From contig NZ_CABPSF010000007.1 in the NCBI RefSeq assembly GCF_902459685.1, positions 186,001 through 250,000 on the forward strand: a DNA stretch of 64,000 nucleotides, written 5' to 3'. This stretch comes from Pandoraea iniqua. GTDB lineage: Bacteria; Pseudomonadota; Gammaproteobacteria; Burkholderiales; Burkholderiaceae. How positions within the stretch are numbered: the first letter of the stretch is position 1; the number at the start of each line of letters is the position of its first letter. Position numbers and translations under genes: made by a program. The notes under the pieces are model-generated. The model ran no database searches. It was given only the letters and a program-made list of their open reading frames with translations, and was not told where the DNA came from. This document shows, piece by piece, positions 26,353 through 34,843 of this stretch.

Positions 26353-26395
26353 CAAATCAACCCGATCAAATTTGCCCGACGGGAGTGCAGGGACA

Positions 26396-26914
26396 GTGAA
26401 CGCCAAACGCGCCACGGCGCCAGATTTCGACAACGCCGCCTTTCGCCATGCACTCGGGCAATTTGCCACGGGCGTCACGGTCATTACCACGCGCGCCGAC
26501 GACGGCTCGCTCATCGGTATTACGGCAAGCTCCTTCAATTCGGTGTCGCTGACGCCGCCGCTCATCCTGTGGAGCCTCGCCACGCGCGCGGGCAGCATGC
26601 CGGTGTTTCGCGAGAACTCGCACTACGCGGTGAATGTGCTGGCAGCCGATCAACTCGACATCTGCCAGCGTTTTGCCACGATGAAGGGCGATCGCTTCGC
26701 GGGTGTGCCGTACACGCTCTCGGCCTCGGGCACGCCTGTGCTCGACGGTGCGCTCGCGTGGTTCGAGTGTCATAACCGCAGCCGGTACGACGAAGGCGAT
26801 CACGTCATCTTCGTGGGCGAAGTGGAACGTTGCGGCGTGCACGCCGACGTGGCCAATCGCATGCCGCTCGTCTTCCACGCCGGCGGCTTCCACAAGCCGC
26901 AGTCGCTCGGGTAA
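26396..26914 (+). CDS. Small flavin reductase (HpaC/NADH:FMN type)
   Basis: Predicted 172-residue FMN-binding split-barrel protein: LGQFATGVTVITTRADDGSLIGITASSFNSVSLTPPLILWSLA is the family signature. These reductases supply reduced flavin to a separate monooxygenase. The likely partner is the acyl-CoA-dehydrogenase-like protein in the divergent operon. The start is GTG 26396 with AGGGA close upstream; the open frame before it crosses the operator and is unlikely to be translated. Confidence 0.85.
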   Translation: MNAKRATAPDFDNAAFRHALGQFATGVTVITTRADDGSLIGITASSFNSVSLTPPLILWSLATRAGSMPVFRENSHYAVNVLAADQLDICQRFATMKGDRFAGVPYTLSASGTPVLDGALAWFECHNRSRYDEGDHVIFVGEVERCGVHADVANRMPLVFHAGGFHKPQSLG

Positions 26915-26924
26915 GCGCGGGGTC

Positions 26925-27368
26925 ATGGGGATGGGAGCGGGCGTGCCGTTTGTCGACGACTATCTGGCGTATCTGCTCGCCCGCGCGAGTGCGCTCGTCT
27001 CTGATGAGTTTCATCGCGAAGTCGCGGCAGCCGGTCTGGGGGTATCCGAGTGGCGCGTGTTGGCCACGCTCTCCGACGGGCAGGCGCGCACCATCAATCA
27101 GTTGGCAGACATCGTGCTCGCCAAGCAGCCGACGGTGACCAAGGTCATCGACCGGCTGGAGGCCACCGGCGACGTGGTGCGCGGCGAAAGCCCGACCGAC
27201 CGGCGCCAGTCGCTCGTGTCGCTCACCGATGCGGGTCGCGAGCGCGTTGCGCCGCTGCTGATCAGTGCGCGCCAACATGAAGCCGGTGTGCTTGCACGCT
27301 TCGGCGCCGAGCAGTCGTCGCAACTCAAGGACACGCTGCGTCGGCTCATCGACGAAATGGCGCGCTGA
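26925..27368 (+). CDS. MarR-family transcriptional regulator
   Basis: Predicted 147-residue repressor with the winged helix VSEWRVLATLSDGQARTINQLADIVLAKQPTVTKVIDRLEATGDVVRGESPTDRR, including the DRR wing. It follows the flavin reductase by 10 bases and so is made with it. It is the likely sensor of the pathway substrate and should bind the palindrome upstream. MarR regulators also govern nic and pic clusters. ATG 26931 is an alternative start. Confidence 0.9.
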   Translation: MGMGAGVPFVDDYLAYLLARASALVSDEFHREVAAAGLGVSEWRVLATLSDGQARTINQLADIVLAKQPTVTKVIDRLEATGDVVRGESPTDRRQSLVSLTDAGRERVAPLLISARQHEAGVLARFGAEQSSQLKDTLRRLIDEMAR

Positions 27369-27631
27369 CGCGTCCGTCTGCACCGTTCTCAAGACACAAC
27401 ATTCTTCTGCTTGGGTCCATTCCGGATCTGACACAGCGCCGCCCCAAACGATCGGGCGCCATTCGTTATAAATTCGATCACTTCGCCATATTGTCGAATT
27501 TTCTGTCGAATAATCCACGAAAACGGTTGTTCGGCGGCAAACGCGGCCGCGGCGGCCAGCGAATACGCAAGCACTTGCAACGCGAATTCTTCTAAGATGC
27601 CCTGTATCGAATCTTGTATTTGAGCAAGGCC

Positions 27632-28291
27632 ATGACCGCACCCCACAACCACCGCACCGACACACGTCGCGTGTGGGATATCAGCCCCCCGCTCTCGGCC
27701 GACACACCGGTCTGGCCGGGCGACACGCCGTTTTCGGAAGAAGCGGTCTGGCAGATCGGCCCCGGGTGCCCCGTCAACGTCGGACGCATCACCCTGTCGC
27801 CGCACACGGGCGCGCATGCCGATGCGCCGCGTCATTACGACGAGGACGGTGCGTGTATCGGCGAAGTGGCGCTGGACACCTATTTGGGGCCGTGCCGCGT
27901 AATTCATTGCCTCGGTGCATCGCCGGTGGTCACGCCCGAGATGGTGGCGGCGCATCTGGCCGACGTGCCGCCGCGCGTGTTGCTGCGGACTTACCAACAA
28001 GCGCCGGTGTCTCGCTGGGACAGCGCGTTTTGTGCCGTCGCTGCCGAAACGATCGACTTGCTCGCCTCGCACGGCGTGAAGCTCGTGGGCATCGATACGC
28101 CGTCGCTCGATCCGCAGGAAAGCAAAACGATGGATGCGCACCATCGGATTCGCGCGCATCGCATGGCGATTCTCGAAGGGCTGGTACTCGATGCAATCGC
28201 GCCTGCCGATTACGAATTGATTGCGCTGCCGCTCAAATTTATGCGGCTTGATGCGAGCCCCGTGCGTGCCGTGTTGCGCTCGCTCACCTGA
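27632..28291 (+). CDS. kynB: Kynurenine formamidase (arylformamidase)
   Basis: Predicted 219-residue enzyme of the cyclase family that hydrolyses N-formylkynurenine to kynurenine and formate. The metal-binding signature [12 protein letters not shown] starts at His58 (His58, His62, Asp64). [21 protein letters not shown] at the start and the C-terminal [21 protein letters not shown] are typical. ATG 27632 was chosen by family length. About 120-140 bases upstream, TGTCGAAT occurs twice, 12 bases apart (27492 and 27504), a possible regulator site. Confidence 0.93.
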   Translation: MTAPHNHRTDTRRVWDISPPLSADTPVWPGDTPFSEEAVWQIGPGCPVNVGRITLSPHTGAHADAPRHYDEDGACIGEVALDTYLGPCRVIHCLGASPVVTPEMVAAHLADVPPRVLLRTYQQAPVSRWDSAFCAVAAETIDLLASHGVKLVGIDTPSLDPQESKTMDAHHRIRAHRMAILEGLVLDAIAPADYELIALPLKFMRLDASPVRAVLRSLT

Positions 28292-28330
28292 ACTGACAAA
28301 CACATACACAGAGCCACGCGCGGCGTTATC

Positions 28331-28386
28331 GATTGGACGATTGGACGATTGGACGATTTGACGATTGAACGATCGGACGAACTGAC
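28331..28386. repeat. Seven-copy 8-bp tandem repeat between kynB and kynU
   Basis: Units of GATTGGAC follow each other in perfect register, the first three identical and the last four with one or two changes. The array starts 40 bases after the kynB stop and ends about 120 bases before kynU. Confidence 0.9.
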
Positions 28387-28507
28387 GCGGGCCGTACGAA
28401 GGGCATCGCTATCCCACGGCGAACCCGCCGAAGGTGGCGGCGATGACCTTGCACTTCACAAACCTTTTCGATTTTTAACGCATTGTCTTTATTCAATACC
28501 TGACACC

Positions 28508-29761
28508 ATGACGTCTTCCCGCAATGACTGTTTGGCCCTCGACGCGGCCGATCCGCTTGCCCCGCTGCGCGCACAATTCGACCTGCCGCAGGGCGTGATC
28601 TATCTCGATGGCAACTCGCTGGGAGCGCGTCCGATCGCCTCGGCCAAGCGCGCGCAAGAAGTGATTACCGGCGAATGGGGCAACGGCCTGATTCGCAGCT
28701 GGAACGATGCCAACTGGTTCGCGCTGCCGCGCACGCTCGGCGACGCGATGGCCCCGATCGTCGGCGCCGGCAAGGGCGAAGTCGTGGTGACCGACACGAC
28801 GTCGAGCAACCTCTTCAAGGTGATGGCTGCGGCGCTCGATGCACAACGCACGCGCGCACCGCAACGCAAGGTGGTCGTCTCCGAGCGCAGCAACTTCCCG
28901 ACCGATCTGTACATCGTGCAAGGCCTCACGCGCCTGCTCGACGACGGTTACTCGCTGCGCCTGATCGACTCGCCGGCAGAGCTGGTGGGCGCACTGGGTG
29001 ACGACGTGGCCGTGGTGCTGCTCACGCACGTGAACTACCGCACGGGCGCGATGTACGACATGGCGGCTCGCACGGCCGAGATTCACGCCGCCGGCGCACT
29101 CGCCGTGTGGGACCTGTGCCATTCGGCCGGCGCGGTGCCTGTCGACCTGAACGGCGCGAACGCCGACTACGCCGTGGGTTGCACGTACAAGTACCTGAAC
29201 GGCGGCCCGGGCTCGCCCGCATTCGTGTGGGTGAACAAGCGTCATCAGGACACGTTCTGGCAACCGCTGTCGGGCTGGTGGGGTCACCGCACGCCGTTTG
29301 CCATGACACCGGAATACACGCCGGACGACGGCATTGGCCGCTATCTGTGCGGCACGCAGCCGATCGTCTCGCTCGCACTCGTGCAATGCGGTCTGGACAT
29401 CTTTGCGCAAACGTCGATGGACGCCCTGCGCCGCAAGTCGCTGGCCCTCACCGACCTGTTCATCAAGCTGGTGGAAGAGCGCTGCGCCGAGTTCCCGCTC
29501 ACGCTGGTGACGCCGCGCAATCATGCCGACCGTGGCTCGCAGGTGAGCTTCGAGCATCCGGAAGGTTTTGCGGTGATTCAGGCCCTGATCGCCCGTGGCG
29601 TGATCGGTGACTACCGCGAGCCGCGCATCATGCGCTTCGGGATGACGCCGCTGTACACGAGCTTCGCCGACGTGTGGGACTCGGTCGAGATTCTGCGCGA
29701 CGTACTCACCACCGGTTCGTGGGACAAGCCCGAATTCCATCGCCGTGGCACGGTGACCTAA
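28508..29761 (+). CDS. kynU: Kynureninase
   Basis: Predicted 417-residue PLP enzyme (aminotransferase class V fold) that cleaves kynurenine to anthranilate and alanine. [12 protein letters not shown] at the N-terminus, [17 protein letters not shown] and the PLP-lysine motif [16 protein letters not shown] are diagnostic. ATG 28508 is chosen by family length; the frame upstream is open through a repeat array and is not conserved in style. kynA follows after 15 bases. Confidence 0.95.
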   Translation: MTSSRNDCLALDAADPLAPLRAQFDLPQGVIYLDGNSLGARPIASAKRAQEVITGEWGNGLIRSWNDANWFALPRTLGDAMAPIVGAGKGEVVVTDTTSSNLFKVMAAALDAQRTRAPQRKVVVSERSNFPTDLYIVQGLTRLLDDGYSLRLIDSPAELVGALGDDVAVVLLTHVNYRTGAMYDMAARTAEIHAAGALAVWDLCHSAGAVPVDLNGANADYAVGCTYKYLNGGPGSPAFVWVNKRHQDTFWQPLSGWWGHRTPFAMTPEYTPDDGIGRYLCGTQPIVSLALVQCGLDIFAQTSMDALRRKSLALTDLFIKLVEERCAEFPLTLVTPRNHADRGSQVSFEHPEGFAVIQALIARGVIGDYREPRIMRFGMTPLYTSFADVWDSVEILRDVLTTGSWDKPEFHRRGTVT

Positions 29762-29776
29762 GCAGGAGCAGTACGC

Positions 29777-30784
29777 ATGACAAAGACCTCTACCCCCGCC
29801 AGCAACGTGCATGACCTCCCGGGCAAGGCGTCACAAGCGCCTGACGCACCGCAGGGCGGTTGCCCGTTCGGACACGGCGCATCGGCCGACGCTCCGGCGG
29901 CGGGCAGTGCTGCTGCGGCCTCGGCTGCTTCGTCGTCTGCTTCGTCGACTGCCTCGGCTGGCGACTCGCAATGGCACGACGCTCAGCTCGATTTCTCGAA
30001 GAGCATGAGCTACGGCGACTATCTGTCGCTCGATCCCATTCTCAACGCGCAACATCCGCGCTCGACCGATCACAACGAGATGCTGTTTATCATTCAGCAT
30101 CAGACGAGCGAGTTGTGGATGAAGCTGGCCCTCTACGAGTTGGAGGCTGCCCGCACGGCGGTGCACAACGACGCGCTGCCGCCCGCGTTCAAGATGCTCG
30201 CCCGTGTGTCGCGCATTCTTGAGCAATTGGTGCAAGCGTGGAGCGTGCTCGCGACGATGACGCCTTCGGAGTATTCGTCGATGCGTCCGTCGCTGGGTAG
30301 CTCATCGGGCTTCCAGTCGTACCAGTACCGCATTCTCGAGTTCATGCTGGGCAACAAGAACGCAGCGATGCTCAAGCCTCATGAGCATCGGCCCGACTTG
30401 TTCCGGCAAGTGGAAGCGGCACTGAACGCGCCGTCGTTCTACGACGAAGTGGTGCGTTTGCTGGCGCGTCGCGGCTTTGCGATTTCGCCGGCGCGGCTCG
30501 ATCGCGACTGGACATTGCCGACGCCGCACGACGAGAGCGTGGAGGCCGCTTGGCTTGAGGTGTATCGCAACCCGTCGCAGCACTGGGAGCTGTACGAGAT
30601 GGCCGAGGAACTGGTCGATCTCGAAGATGCGTTCCGTCAGTGGCGCTTCCGTCACGTGACGACCGTCGAGCGCATCATCGGCTTCAAGCAAGGGACGGGC
30701 GGCACGAACGGTGCACCTTATCTGCGCAAGATGCTCGATGTGGTGCTGTTCCCCGAGCTTTGGCACGTGCGTACGTTGCTGTGA
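29777..30784 (+). CDS. kynA: Tryptophan 2,3-dioxygenase
   Basis: Predicted 335-residue heme enzyme that opens the indole ring of tryptophan to N-formylkynurenine. The catalytic part starts near residue 66 ([21 protein letters not shown]) and holds [19 protein letters not shown] and [10 protein letters not shown]. The first ~65 residues are a low-complexity Ala/Ser extension with a CPFGHG motif. With kynB and kynU this completes tryptophan to anthranilate. kynA lies last here, directly after kynU. Confidence 0.95.
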   Translation: MTKTSTPASNVHDLPGKASQAPDAPQGGCPFGHGASADAPAAGSAAAASAASSSASSTASAGDSQWHDAQLDFSKSMSYGDYLSLDPILNAQHPRSTDHNEMLFIIQHQTSELWMKLALYELEAARTAVHNDALPPAFKMLARVSRILEQLVQAWSVLATMTPSEYSSMRPSLGSSSGFQSYQYRILEFMLGNKNAAMLKPHEHRPDLFRQVEAALNAPSFYDEVVRLLARRGFAISPARLDRDWTLPTPHDESVEAAWLEVYRNPSQHWELYEMAEELVDLEDAFRQWRFRHVTTVERIIGFKQGTGGTNGAPYLRKMLDVVLFPELWHVRTLL

Positions 30785-30819
30785 GGTTGTTGTAATGCGG
30801 CTGTGATGTTGTTGATGCC
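30776..30819 (+). repeat. 11-bp tandem repeat across the kynA stop codon
   Basis: Four consecutive 11-bp units (consensus TTGCTGTGATG) start in the last two codons of kynA. Each holds a TGA or TAA; together they close all three frames. Confidence 0.8.
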
Positions 30820-30850
30820 GGTGGCGTTGCCGCCGGCATTGTTCTATCGA

Positions 30851-30883
30851 CGGCCCGGATCGTTCTGTCGGACATCCGGGCCG
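30851..30883. terminator. Hairpin between kynA and the convergent IclR gene
   Basis: A 10-bp perfect stem CGGCCCGGAT/ATCCGGGCCG has a 13-base loop. A smaller stem (ATGCCGG/CCGGCAT, 30815-30839) precedes it. No clear T run follows either. Confidence 0.55.
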
Positions 30884-30884
30884 T

Positions 30885-30916
30885 GGCGATTTGGCAATGT
30901 GGCGATTGGGTGATTA
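30885..30916 (-). repeat. 8-bp tandem repeat ending on the IclR stop codon
   Basis: Four 8-bp units in register (consensus GGCGATTG on the plus strand) end exactly on the stop codon of the IclR gene. Here only the first unit carries a stop triplet. Confidence 0.75.
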
Positions 30917-31762
30917 CGCCTGCCCGGTCAGGCGCGCCGCCAGTTGTTTCAATCGCGGACCGATTTCGTCGCGGAACACGGCGTCGGGAATCGATGACGA
31001 CGGACCGCTGCAACTGATGGCCAGCCATCGGTTTTGCCGCACGTCACGCAGCGGGACCGCCACCGCATTCACCCCCTCGTGCCATTCGCGAAACGAGTAG
31101 CAGCAGCCTTCGCGCTTGTACGATTCCAGCCCCTTCTCTACGCTCGCCTCGAGCGCGCCCCAGCCGATGTTGCGCAACGCTGCCGGATTGGCGTCGTACG
31201 CGTCGTGCAGATCGGCCAGCATGGTCTCGCGCTCGGTCGGCGTCATGACCGCCAGATAGACGCGCCCCATCGAGCTCGTCAGCATCGACAAGCGCGAGCC
31301 GGCCGTCAGCCCCAGCGTGAGGTGTGCGGCGTCGCTGCGGATGGTTTCGAGATACATCATGTCGAGCCCCTCGCGACAGCCGAGTGAAATCGAACACCCC
31401 ATTTCCTTCGCCAGCGCGCGCATGTGCGGGCGCGCAAGCGTCAACATGTCCGTGCCGTTCAGAAACGCGTAGCCGAGTGCCAGCACGCCCGCGTCGAGCG
31501 CGTATTTGCCGAGATCGACGTCGTACCGCAGATAGCCCAGTTCAGTGAGCGTGTACGCCAGCCGGCTCACGGTCGCCTTCGGCAAACCGGTGCGCGCCGC
31601 AAAGTCGCGATTGCCCAGCAATGCGTCATCGGGACCAAATGCCCGCAGTAACTCCAGACCCCGTGCGAGCGCCGTCACGAACTTGCGCTCATCATGCGAC
31701 GGCGGCACACCGTGCGCCGGCGCCCCGGCAAAGGCAGACAAAGACGTTTTGACCACAGCCAT
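30914..31762 (-). CDS. IclR-family transcriptional regulator, divergent from gcdH
   Basis: Predicted 282-residue regulator with a winged helix (ALARGLELLRAFGPDDALLGNRDFAARTGLPKATVSRLAYTLTELGYL) and an IclR effector domain (GCSISLGCREGLDMMYLETIRSD...WLAISCSGPSSSIP). It faces gcdH across a 203-base gap with three palindromes, so it most likely regulates glutaryl-CoA breakdown. The usual gcdH regulator in proteobacteria is LysR-type, so an IclR here is less common. Confidence 0.88.
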   Translation of the reverse strand: MAVVKTSLSAFAGAPAHGVPPSHDERKFVTALARGLELLRAFGPDDALLGNRDFAARTGLPKATVSRLAYTLTELGYLRYDVDLGKYALDAGVLALGYAFLNGTDMLTLARPHMRALAKEMGCSISLGCREGLDMMYLETIRSDAAHLTLGLTAGSRLSMLTSSMGRVYLAVMTPTERETMLADLHDAYDANPAALRNIGWGALEASVEKGLESYKREGCCYSFREWHEGVNAVAVPLRDVRQNRWLAISCSGPSSSIPDAVFRDEIGPRLKQLAARLTGQA

Positions 31763-31829
31763 CGCACACTCCGCGTCAAGAAATAAAGGACGGCCGGTGC
31801 ACGCACCAGCCGTTGCCCGACAAAAAACT

Positions 31830-31879
31830 TTAGTGTTAAACTAACTTCGATTTCAGAACATTGTTCCGCATTGCGGAAC
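31830..31879. promoter_or_regulatory. Three palindromes between the IclR gene and gcdH, probable operators
   Basis: TTAGT-GTTAA-ACTAA (31830-31844), GAACATTGTTC (31856-31866) and GTTCCGCA-T-TGCGGAAC (31863-31879) follow each other; the last two share GTTC. The third resembles the GGAAC/GTTCC-type sites of IclR proteins. Confidence 0.65.
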
Positions 31880-31965
31880 TTTCGTCAAGACGTCGATTTC
31901 CGCAAACTCGCTGAATCGACACAGGTCGCGAGACTGTTTTTCGAGGACATCGGAGGAGATAGGTC

Positions 31966-33159
31966 ATGGCAGGCAACGCACAATTTCATTGGGAAGATCC
32001 GCTGTTGCTCGACGCGCAGCTCACCAGCGACGAGCGCATGATTCGTGACGCCGCTGCGGCGTACTCGAACGACAAGCTCATGCCGCGCGTGCTCGAGGCA
32101 TTCCGTCACGAACGCACCGACGCCGCGATCTTCCGCGAAATGGGTGAAATCGGCCTGCTCGGCCCGACGATTCCCGAGGAGTATGGCGGCCCCGGCCTGA
32201 GCTACGTGGCGTACGGTCTGATCGCGCGTGAAGTGGAGCGTGTCGACTCGGGTTACCGTTCGATGATGTCGGTGCAGTCGTCGCTCGTGATGGTGCCGAT
32301 CTATGAATTCGGCAGCGAAGCGCAGAAGCAGAAGTACCTGCCGAAGCTGGCCAGCGGCGAGTGGATCGGCTGTTTCGGCCTGACCGAACCGAACCACGGC
32401 TCGGACCCGGCCGGCATGATCACCCGCGCGAAGAAGGTTGCGGGCGGCTTCGAGCTGAGCGGCAGCAAGATGTGGATCACCAACTCGCCGATCGCCGATG
32501 TCTTTGTCGTGTGGGCGAAGCTCGCCGACGAGAATGGCGAAGAAAAGATTCGCGGCTTCATTCTGGAAAAGGGCTGGAAGGGTCTGTCGGCCCCCGCCAT
32601 CCACGGCAAGGTGGGCTTGCGCGCGTCGATCACCGGCGAAATCGTGCTGGATCAGGTGTTTGTGCCGGAAGAAAACCTGATGCCGGGCGCCTCGGGCCTG
32701 AAGGGTCCCTTCACGTGCCTGAACTCGGCACGTTACGGCATTGCTTGGGGCGCGCTGGGTGCCGCCGAGTACTGCTGGCACACGGCACGTCAATACGTGC
32801 TCGATCGTCAGCAGTTTGGCCGCCCGCTTGCCGCCAACCAACTGATTCAGAAGAAGCTTGCCGACATGCAGACCGAAATCACGCTGGGCCTGCAAGGCTG
32901 CCTGCGTCTGGGTCGCATGAAGGACGACGGCACGGCTGCGGTCGAGATCACCTCGATCATGAAGCGCAACTCGTGCGGCAAGGCCCTCGATGTGGCGCGT
33001 CTCGCCCGTGACATGCTCGGTGGCAACGGCATCTCCGACGAATTCGGCATCGCGCGTCACCTCGTGAACCTCGAAGTGGTCAACACGTACGAAGGCACGC
33101 ACGATATCCACGCGCTGATTTTGGGTCGCGCTCAAACGGGTATTCAGGCGTTCTTCTGA
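31966..33159 (+). CDS. gcdH: Glutaryl-CoA dehydrogenase
   Basis: Predicted 397-residue FAD enzyme that dehydrogenates and decarboxylates glutaryl-CoA to crotonyl-CoA in lysine, hydroxylysine and tryptophan breakdown. [15 protein letters not shown] and [18 protein letters not shown] bind FAD. The catalytic glutamate is near residue 376 in [19 protein letters not shown], which is normal, unlike the dehydrogenase-like protein at 23.1 kb. GGAGGAGATAG precedes the ATG. Confidence 0.94.
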   Translation: MAGNAQFHWEDPLLLDAQLTSDERMIRDAAAAYSNDKLMPRVLEAFRHERTDAAIFREMGEIGLLGPTIPEEYGGPGLSYVAYGLIAREVERVDSGYRSMMSVQSSLVMVPIYEFGSEAQKQKYLPKLASGEWIGCFGLTEPNHGSDPAGMITRAKKVAGGFELSGSKMWITNSPIADVFVVWAKLADENGEEKIRGFILEKGWKGLSAPAIHGKVGLRASITGEIVLDQVFVPEENLMPGASGLKGPFTCLNSARYGIAWGALGAAEYCWHTARQYVLDRQQFGRPLAANQLIQKKLADMQTEITLGLQGCLRLGRMKDDGTAAVEITSIMKRNSCGKALDVARLARDMLGGNGISDEFGIARHLVNLEVVNTYEGTHDIHALILGRAQTGIQAFF

Positions 33160-33175
33160 TCGCCTTCTGATCGTT
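33154..33175 (+). repeat. 11-bp duplication at the gcdH stop codon
   Basis: TTCTGATCGCC and TTCTGATCGTT follow directly on each other. The first holds the stop codon; the second places TGA 11 bases later in another frame. Confidence 0.6.
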
Positions 33176-33197
33176 TGCCGATCCTCTCGCAGGATCA

Positions 33198-33247
33198 AAA
33201 GCGCGAACCGTATGCATCAGCGGTACTAGCGGTACGGTTCGCGCTTT
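33198..33247 (+). terminator. Hairpin downstream of gcdH
   Basis: The 15-bp arms AAAGCGCGAACCGTA and TACGGTTCGCGCTTT pair perfectly around a 20-base loop and end in TTT. Positioned 38 bases after the stop. Confidence 0.7.
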
Positions 33248-33253
33248 GCCCGA

Positions 33254-33330
33254 CTTGTCGGGTACGCGTCGTTCTCAGGCCGCGTGTTGCGGGCCGTCAA
33301 TCCCCCGAGCAACGGCGCGTACCCGACAAG
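33254..33330. repeat. Widely spaced 15-bp inverted repeat
   Basis: CTTGTCGGGTACGCG at 33254-33268 is repeated in inverted form at 33316-33330, 47 bases apart. It follows the gcdH hairpin and does not belong to a gene. It may be a cruciform-forming site or a small mobile-element remnant. Confidence 0.7.
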
Positions 33331-33420
33331 CAGTCATGCCGACTGAAAGGCTAGTGGCAAACAAGGTATGACGCGGACTGCATGGCCGGACAAGAAGCCG
33401 GTGGAGGATCCATGCAAAAC

Positions 33421-33452
33421 AAAAAGCCAGCTCTCTCGAGCTGGCTTTTTTT
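33421..33452. terminator. Bidirectional terminator between gcdH and the peroxiredoxin gene
   Basis: A 9-bp stem AGCCAGCTC-type with a short loop is flanked by A5 and T7. It ends the peroxiredoxin transcript on the minus strand and acts as backup for gcdH. Confidence 0.85.
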
Positions 33453-33492
33453 GTGTCCGCCGGTGGCATCGCCACCGGGTACGCACGGCCGA

Positions 33493-34131
33493 TTACTTGT
33501 TCGGCTGCGGCGTCAGACGCAGGTACGGACGCACGGCCTTGTAGCCCTTCGGGAATTTTTCCTTGAGCACGGCTTCGTCCTTGAGCGACGGCACGATCAC
33601 CACGTCTTCGCCATCTTTCCAGTTGCCCGGGGTGGCGACCGAGTAGTTGTCGGTCAGTTGCAGCGAGTCGATGACGCGCAGGATTTCGTCGAAGTTGCGG
33701 CCCGTGCTTGCCGGGTAGGTGATGATCAGACGCACCTTCTTCTTCGGATCGATCACGAACAGCGAGCGCACCGTCACGGTTTCGCTGGCGTTCGGGTGGA
33801 TCATGTCATACAGCTGCGAAACCTTACGGTCGGCGTCAGCCAGAATCGGGAAGTTGACCGACGTGTTCTGCGTTTCGTTGATGTCGCTGATCCAGCCCTT
33901 GTGCGACTCGGCGTCGTCCACCGACAGCGCGATGGCCTTGACGTTACGCTTTTCGAACTCGCCTTTCAGTTTGGCGGTCAGACCCAATTCGGTCGTGCAC
34001 ACCGGCGTGTAGTCGGCCGGGTGGGAGAACAGAACGCCCCAGCCATTGCCGAGGAATTCGTGAAACTTGATAGTGCCAACCGACGAGTCCTGCTCGAAGT
34101 CGGGAGCGATGTCACCCAAACGCAAAGTCAT
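33493..34131 (-). CDS. 1-Cys peroxiredoxin (Prx6 type)
   Basis: Predicted 212-residue cytosolic thiol peroxidase. The peroxidatic cysteine lies in DYTPVCTTELG (Cys ~45), and no resolving cysteine is seen. The C-terminal DGEDVVIVPSLKDEAVLKEKFPKGYKAVRPYLRLTPQP is the Prx6-type extension. It reduces hydrogen and organic peroxides. Monocistronic, divergent from the YqjD-like gene. Confidence 0.92.
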   Translation of the reverse strand: MTLRLGDIAPDFEQDSSVGTIKFHEFLGNGWGVLFSHPADYTPVCTTELGLTAKLKGEFEKRNVKAIALSVDDAESHKGWISDINETQNTSVNFPILADADRKVSQLYDMIHPNASETVTVRSLFVIDPKKKVRLIITYPASTGRNFDEILRVIDSLQLTDNYSVATPGNWKDGEDVVIVPSLKDEAVLKEKFPKGYKAVRPYLRLTPQPNK

Positions 34132-34383
34132 TTACGGTCTCCTTGAGATCCTTCAACTGAGTGGGGTAAAGACTAAAGGATGCTAAGCTTTGCAAGAACG
34201 AATAAAAAATTGGTTGCAAATAAGAATTGGAAATATAGCGCCGCAACGGTTGTTGTTTTCTGGCAACGACACGTTGAAAGCGTTACGATAACCCCCATAT
34301 CCAACCTTAGCCCTTTTTGCATTGACTCCCAAGGCAATCGGGTGACGACTTTGTCGCAAGTGCATACCAACAAGGAGAAGTTC

Positions 34384-34659
34384 ATGACGGACATCAAAAC
34401 CGTATTGGCTGACGCCGAAGACCTGCTCAAGCAAGCCGCGAACACGACCGGCGAACGGGCATCCGAGCTGAGCGACAAGGCACTGGCGCTGCTCAAGCAA
34501 GCGAAGGAAAAAGCCTCCGACGTGCAGGTCGTCGTGGTGGAAAAGAGCAAGCAGGCTGCCCGCGTGACCGACGACTACGTGCACGATCATCCGTGGCAAG
34601 CCGTGGGCATCGCCGCCGGTATCGGCGTGGTGATCGGCCTGTTGCTCAACCGCAAGTAA
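34384..34659 (+). CDS. DUF883 protein, YqjD/ElaB-like
   Basis: Predicted 91-residue protein. The first ~60 residues are amphipathic and coiled-coil-prone; the C-terminus HPWQAVGIAAGIGVVIGLLLNRK is the single membrane anchor and ends in the family tail. Relatives bind ribosomes at the inner membrane in stationary phase. AAGGAG precedes the ATG. It heads a set matching E. coli yqjD-yqjE-yqjK. Confidence 0.88.
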   Translation: MTDIKTVLADAEDLLKQAANTTGERASELSDKALALLKQAKEKASDVQVVVVEKSKQAARVTDDYVHDHPWQAVGIAAGIGVVIGLLLNRK

Positions 34660-34730
34660 GCTGTTGTCAGTCAGTGTCGCGTCGGCGGTTGCCGGCGCGA
34701 ACGGTTCACAGCACCGCTGACTAGCTACCC

Positions 34731-34765
34731 GCTACTCGCGATTCGCTATTCGCTATTCGCTATTC
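34731..34765. repeat. Five-copy 7-bp tandem repeat
   Basis: GCTATTC units, the last three identical and the first two with one or two changes, lie between the YqjD-like and YqjE-like genes. Confidence 0.85.
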
Positions 34766-34843
34766 GCCCACTCAGTCTGAAGCGGAGCTCGCCTGACCCA
34801 GCGCCATAGCGCAAAGGTTCGGGCGGCCCGCCGAGCCCAGCCC

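Noticed and set aside
26168-26395. N-terminal extension of the flavin reductase across the operator region
   Set aside because: The family begins close to GTG 26396, and the extension would cover the divergent promoter and MarR palindrome.
33123-33452. A possible small mobile element between gcdH and the peroxiredoxin gene
   Set aside because: There are hairpins and one inverted repeat but no flanking direct repeat, transposase remnant or change in composition; kept only as a repeat finding.
33412-33500. A short frame starting ATGCAAAACAAAAAGCCAGC with a strong GGAGGA upstream
   Set aside because: The terminator hairpin begins ten bases into it and the frame then runs antisense through the peroxiredoxin gene. 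A leader peptide cannot be excluded, but the start signal is more likely chance.
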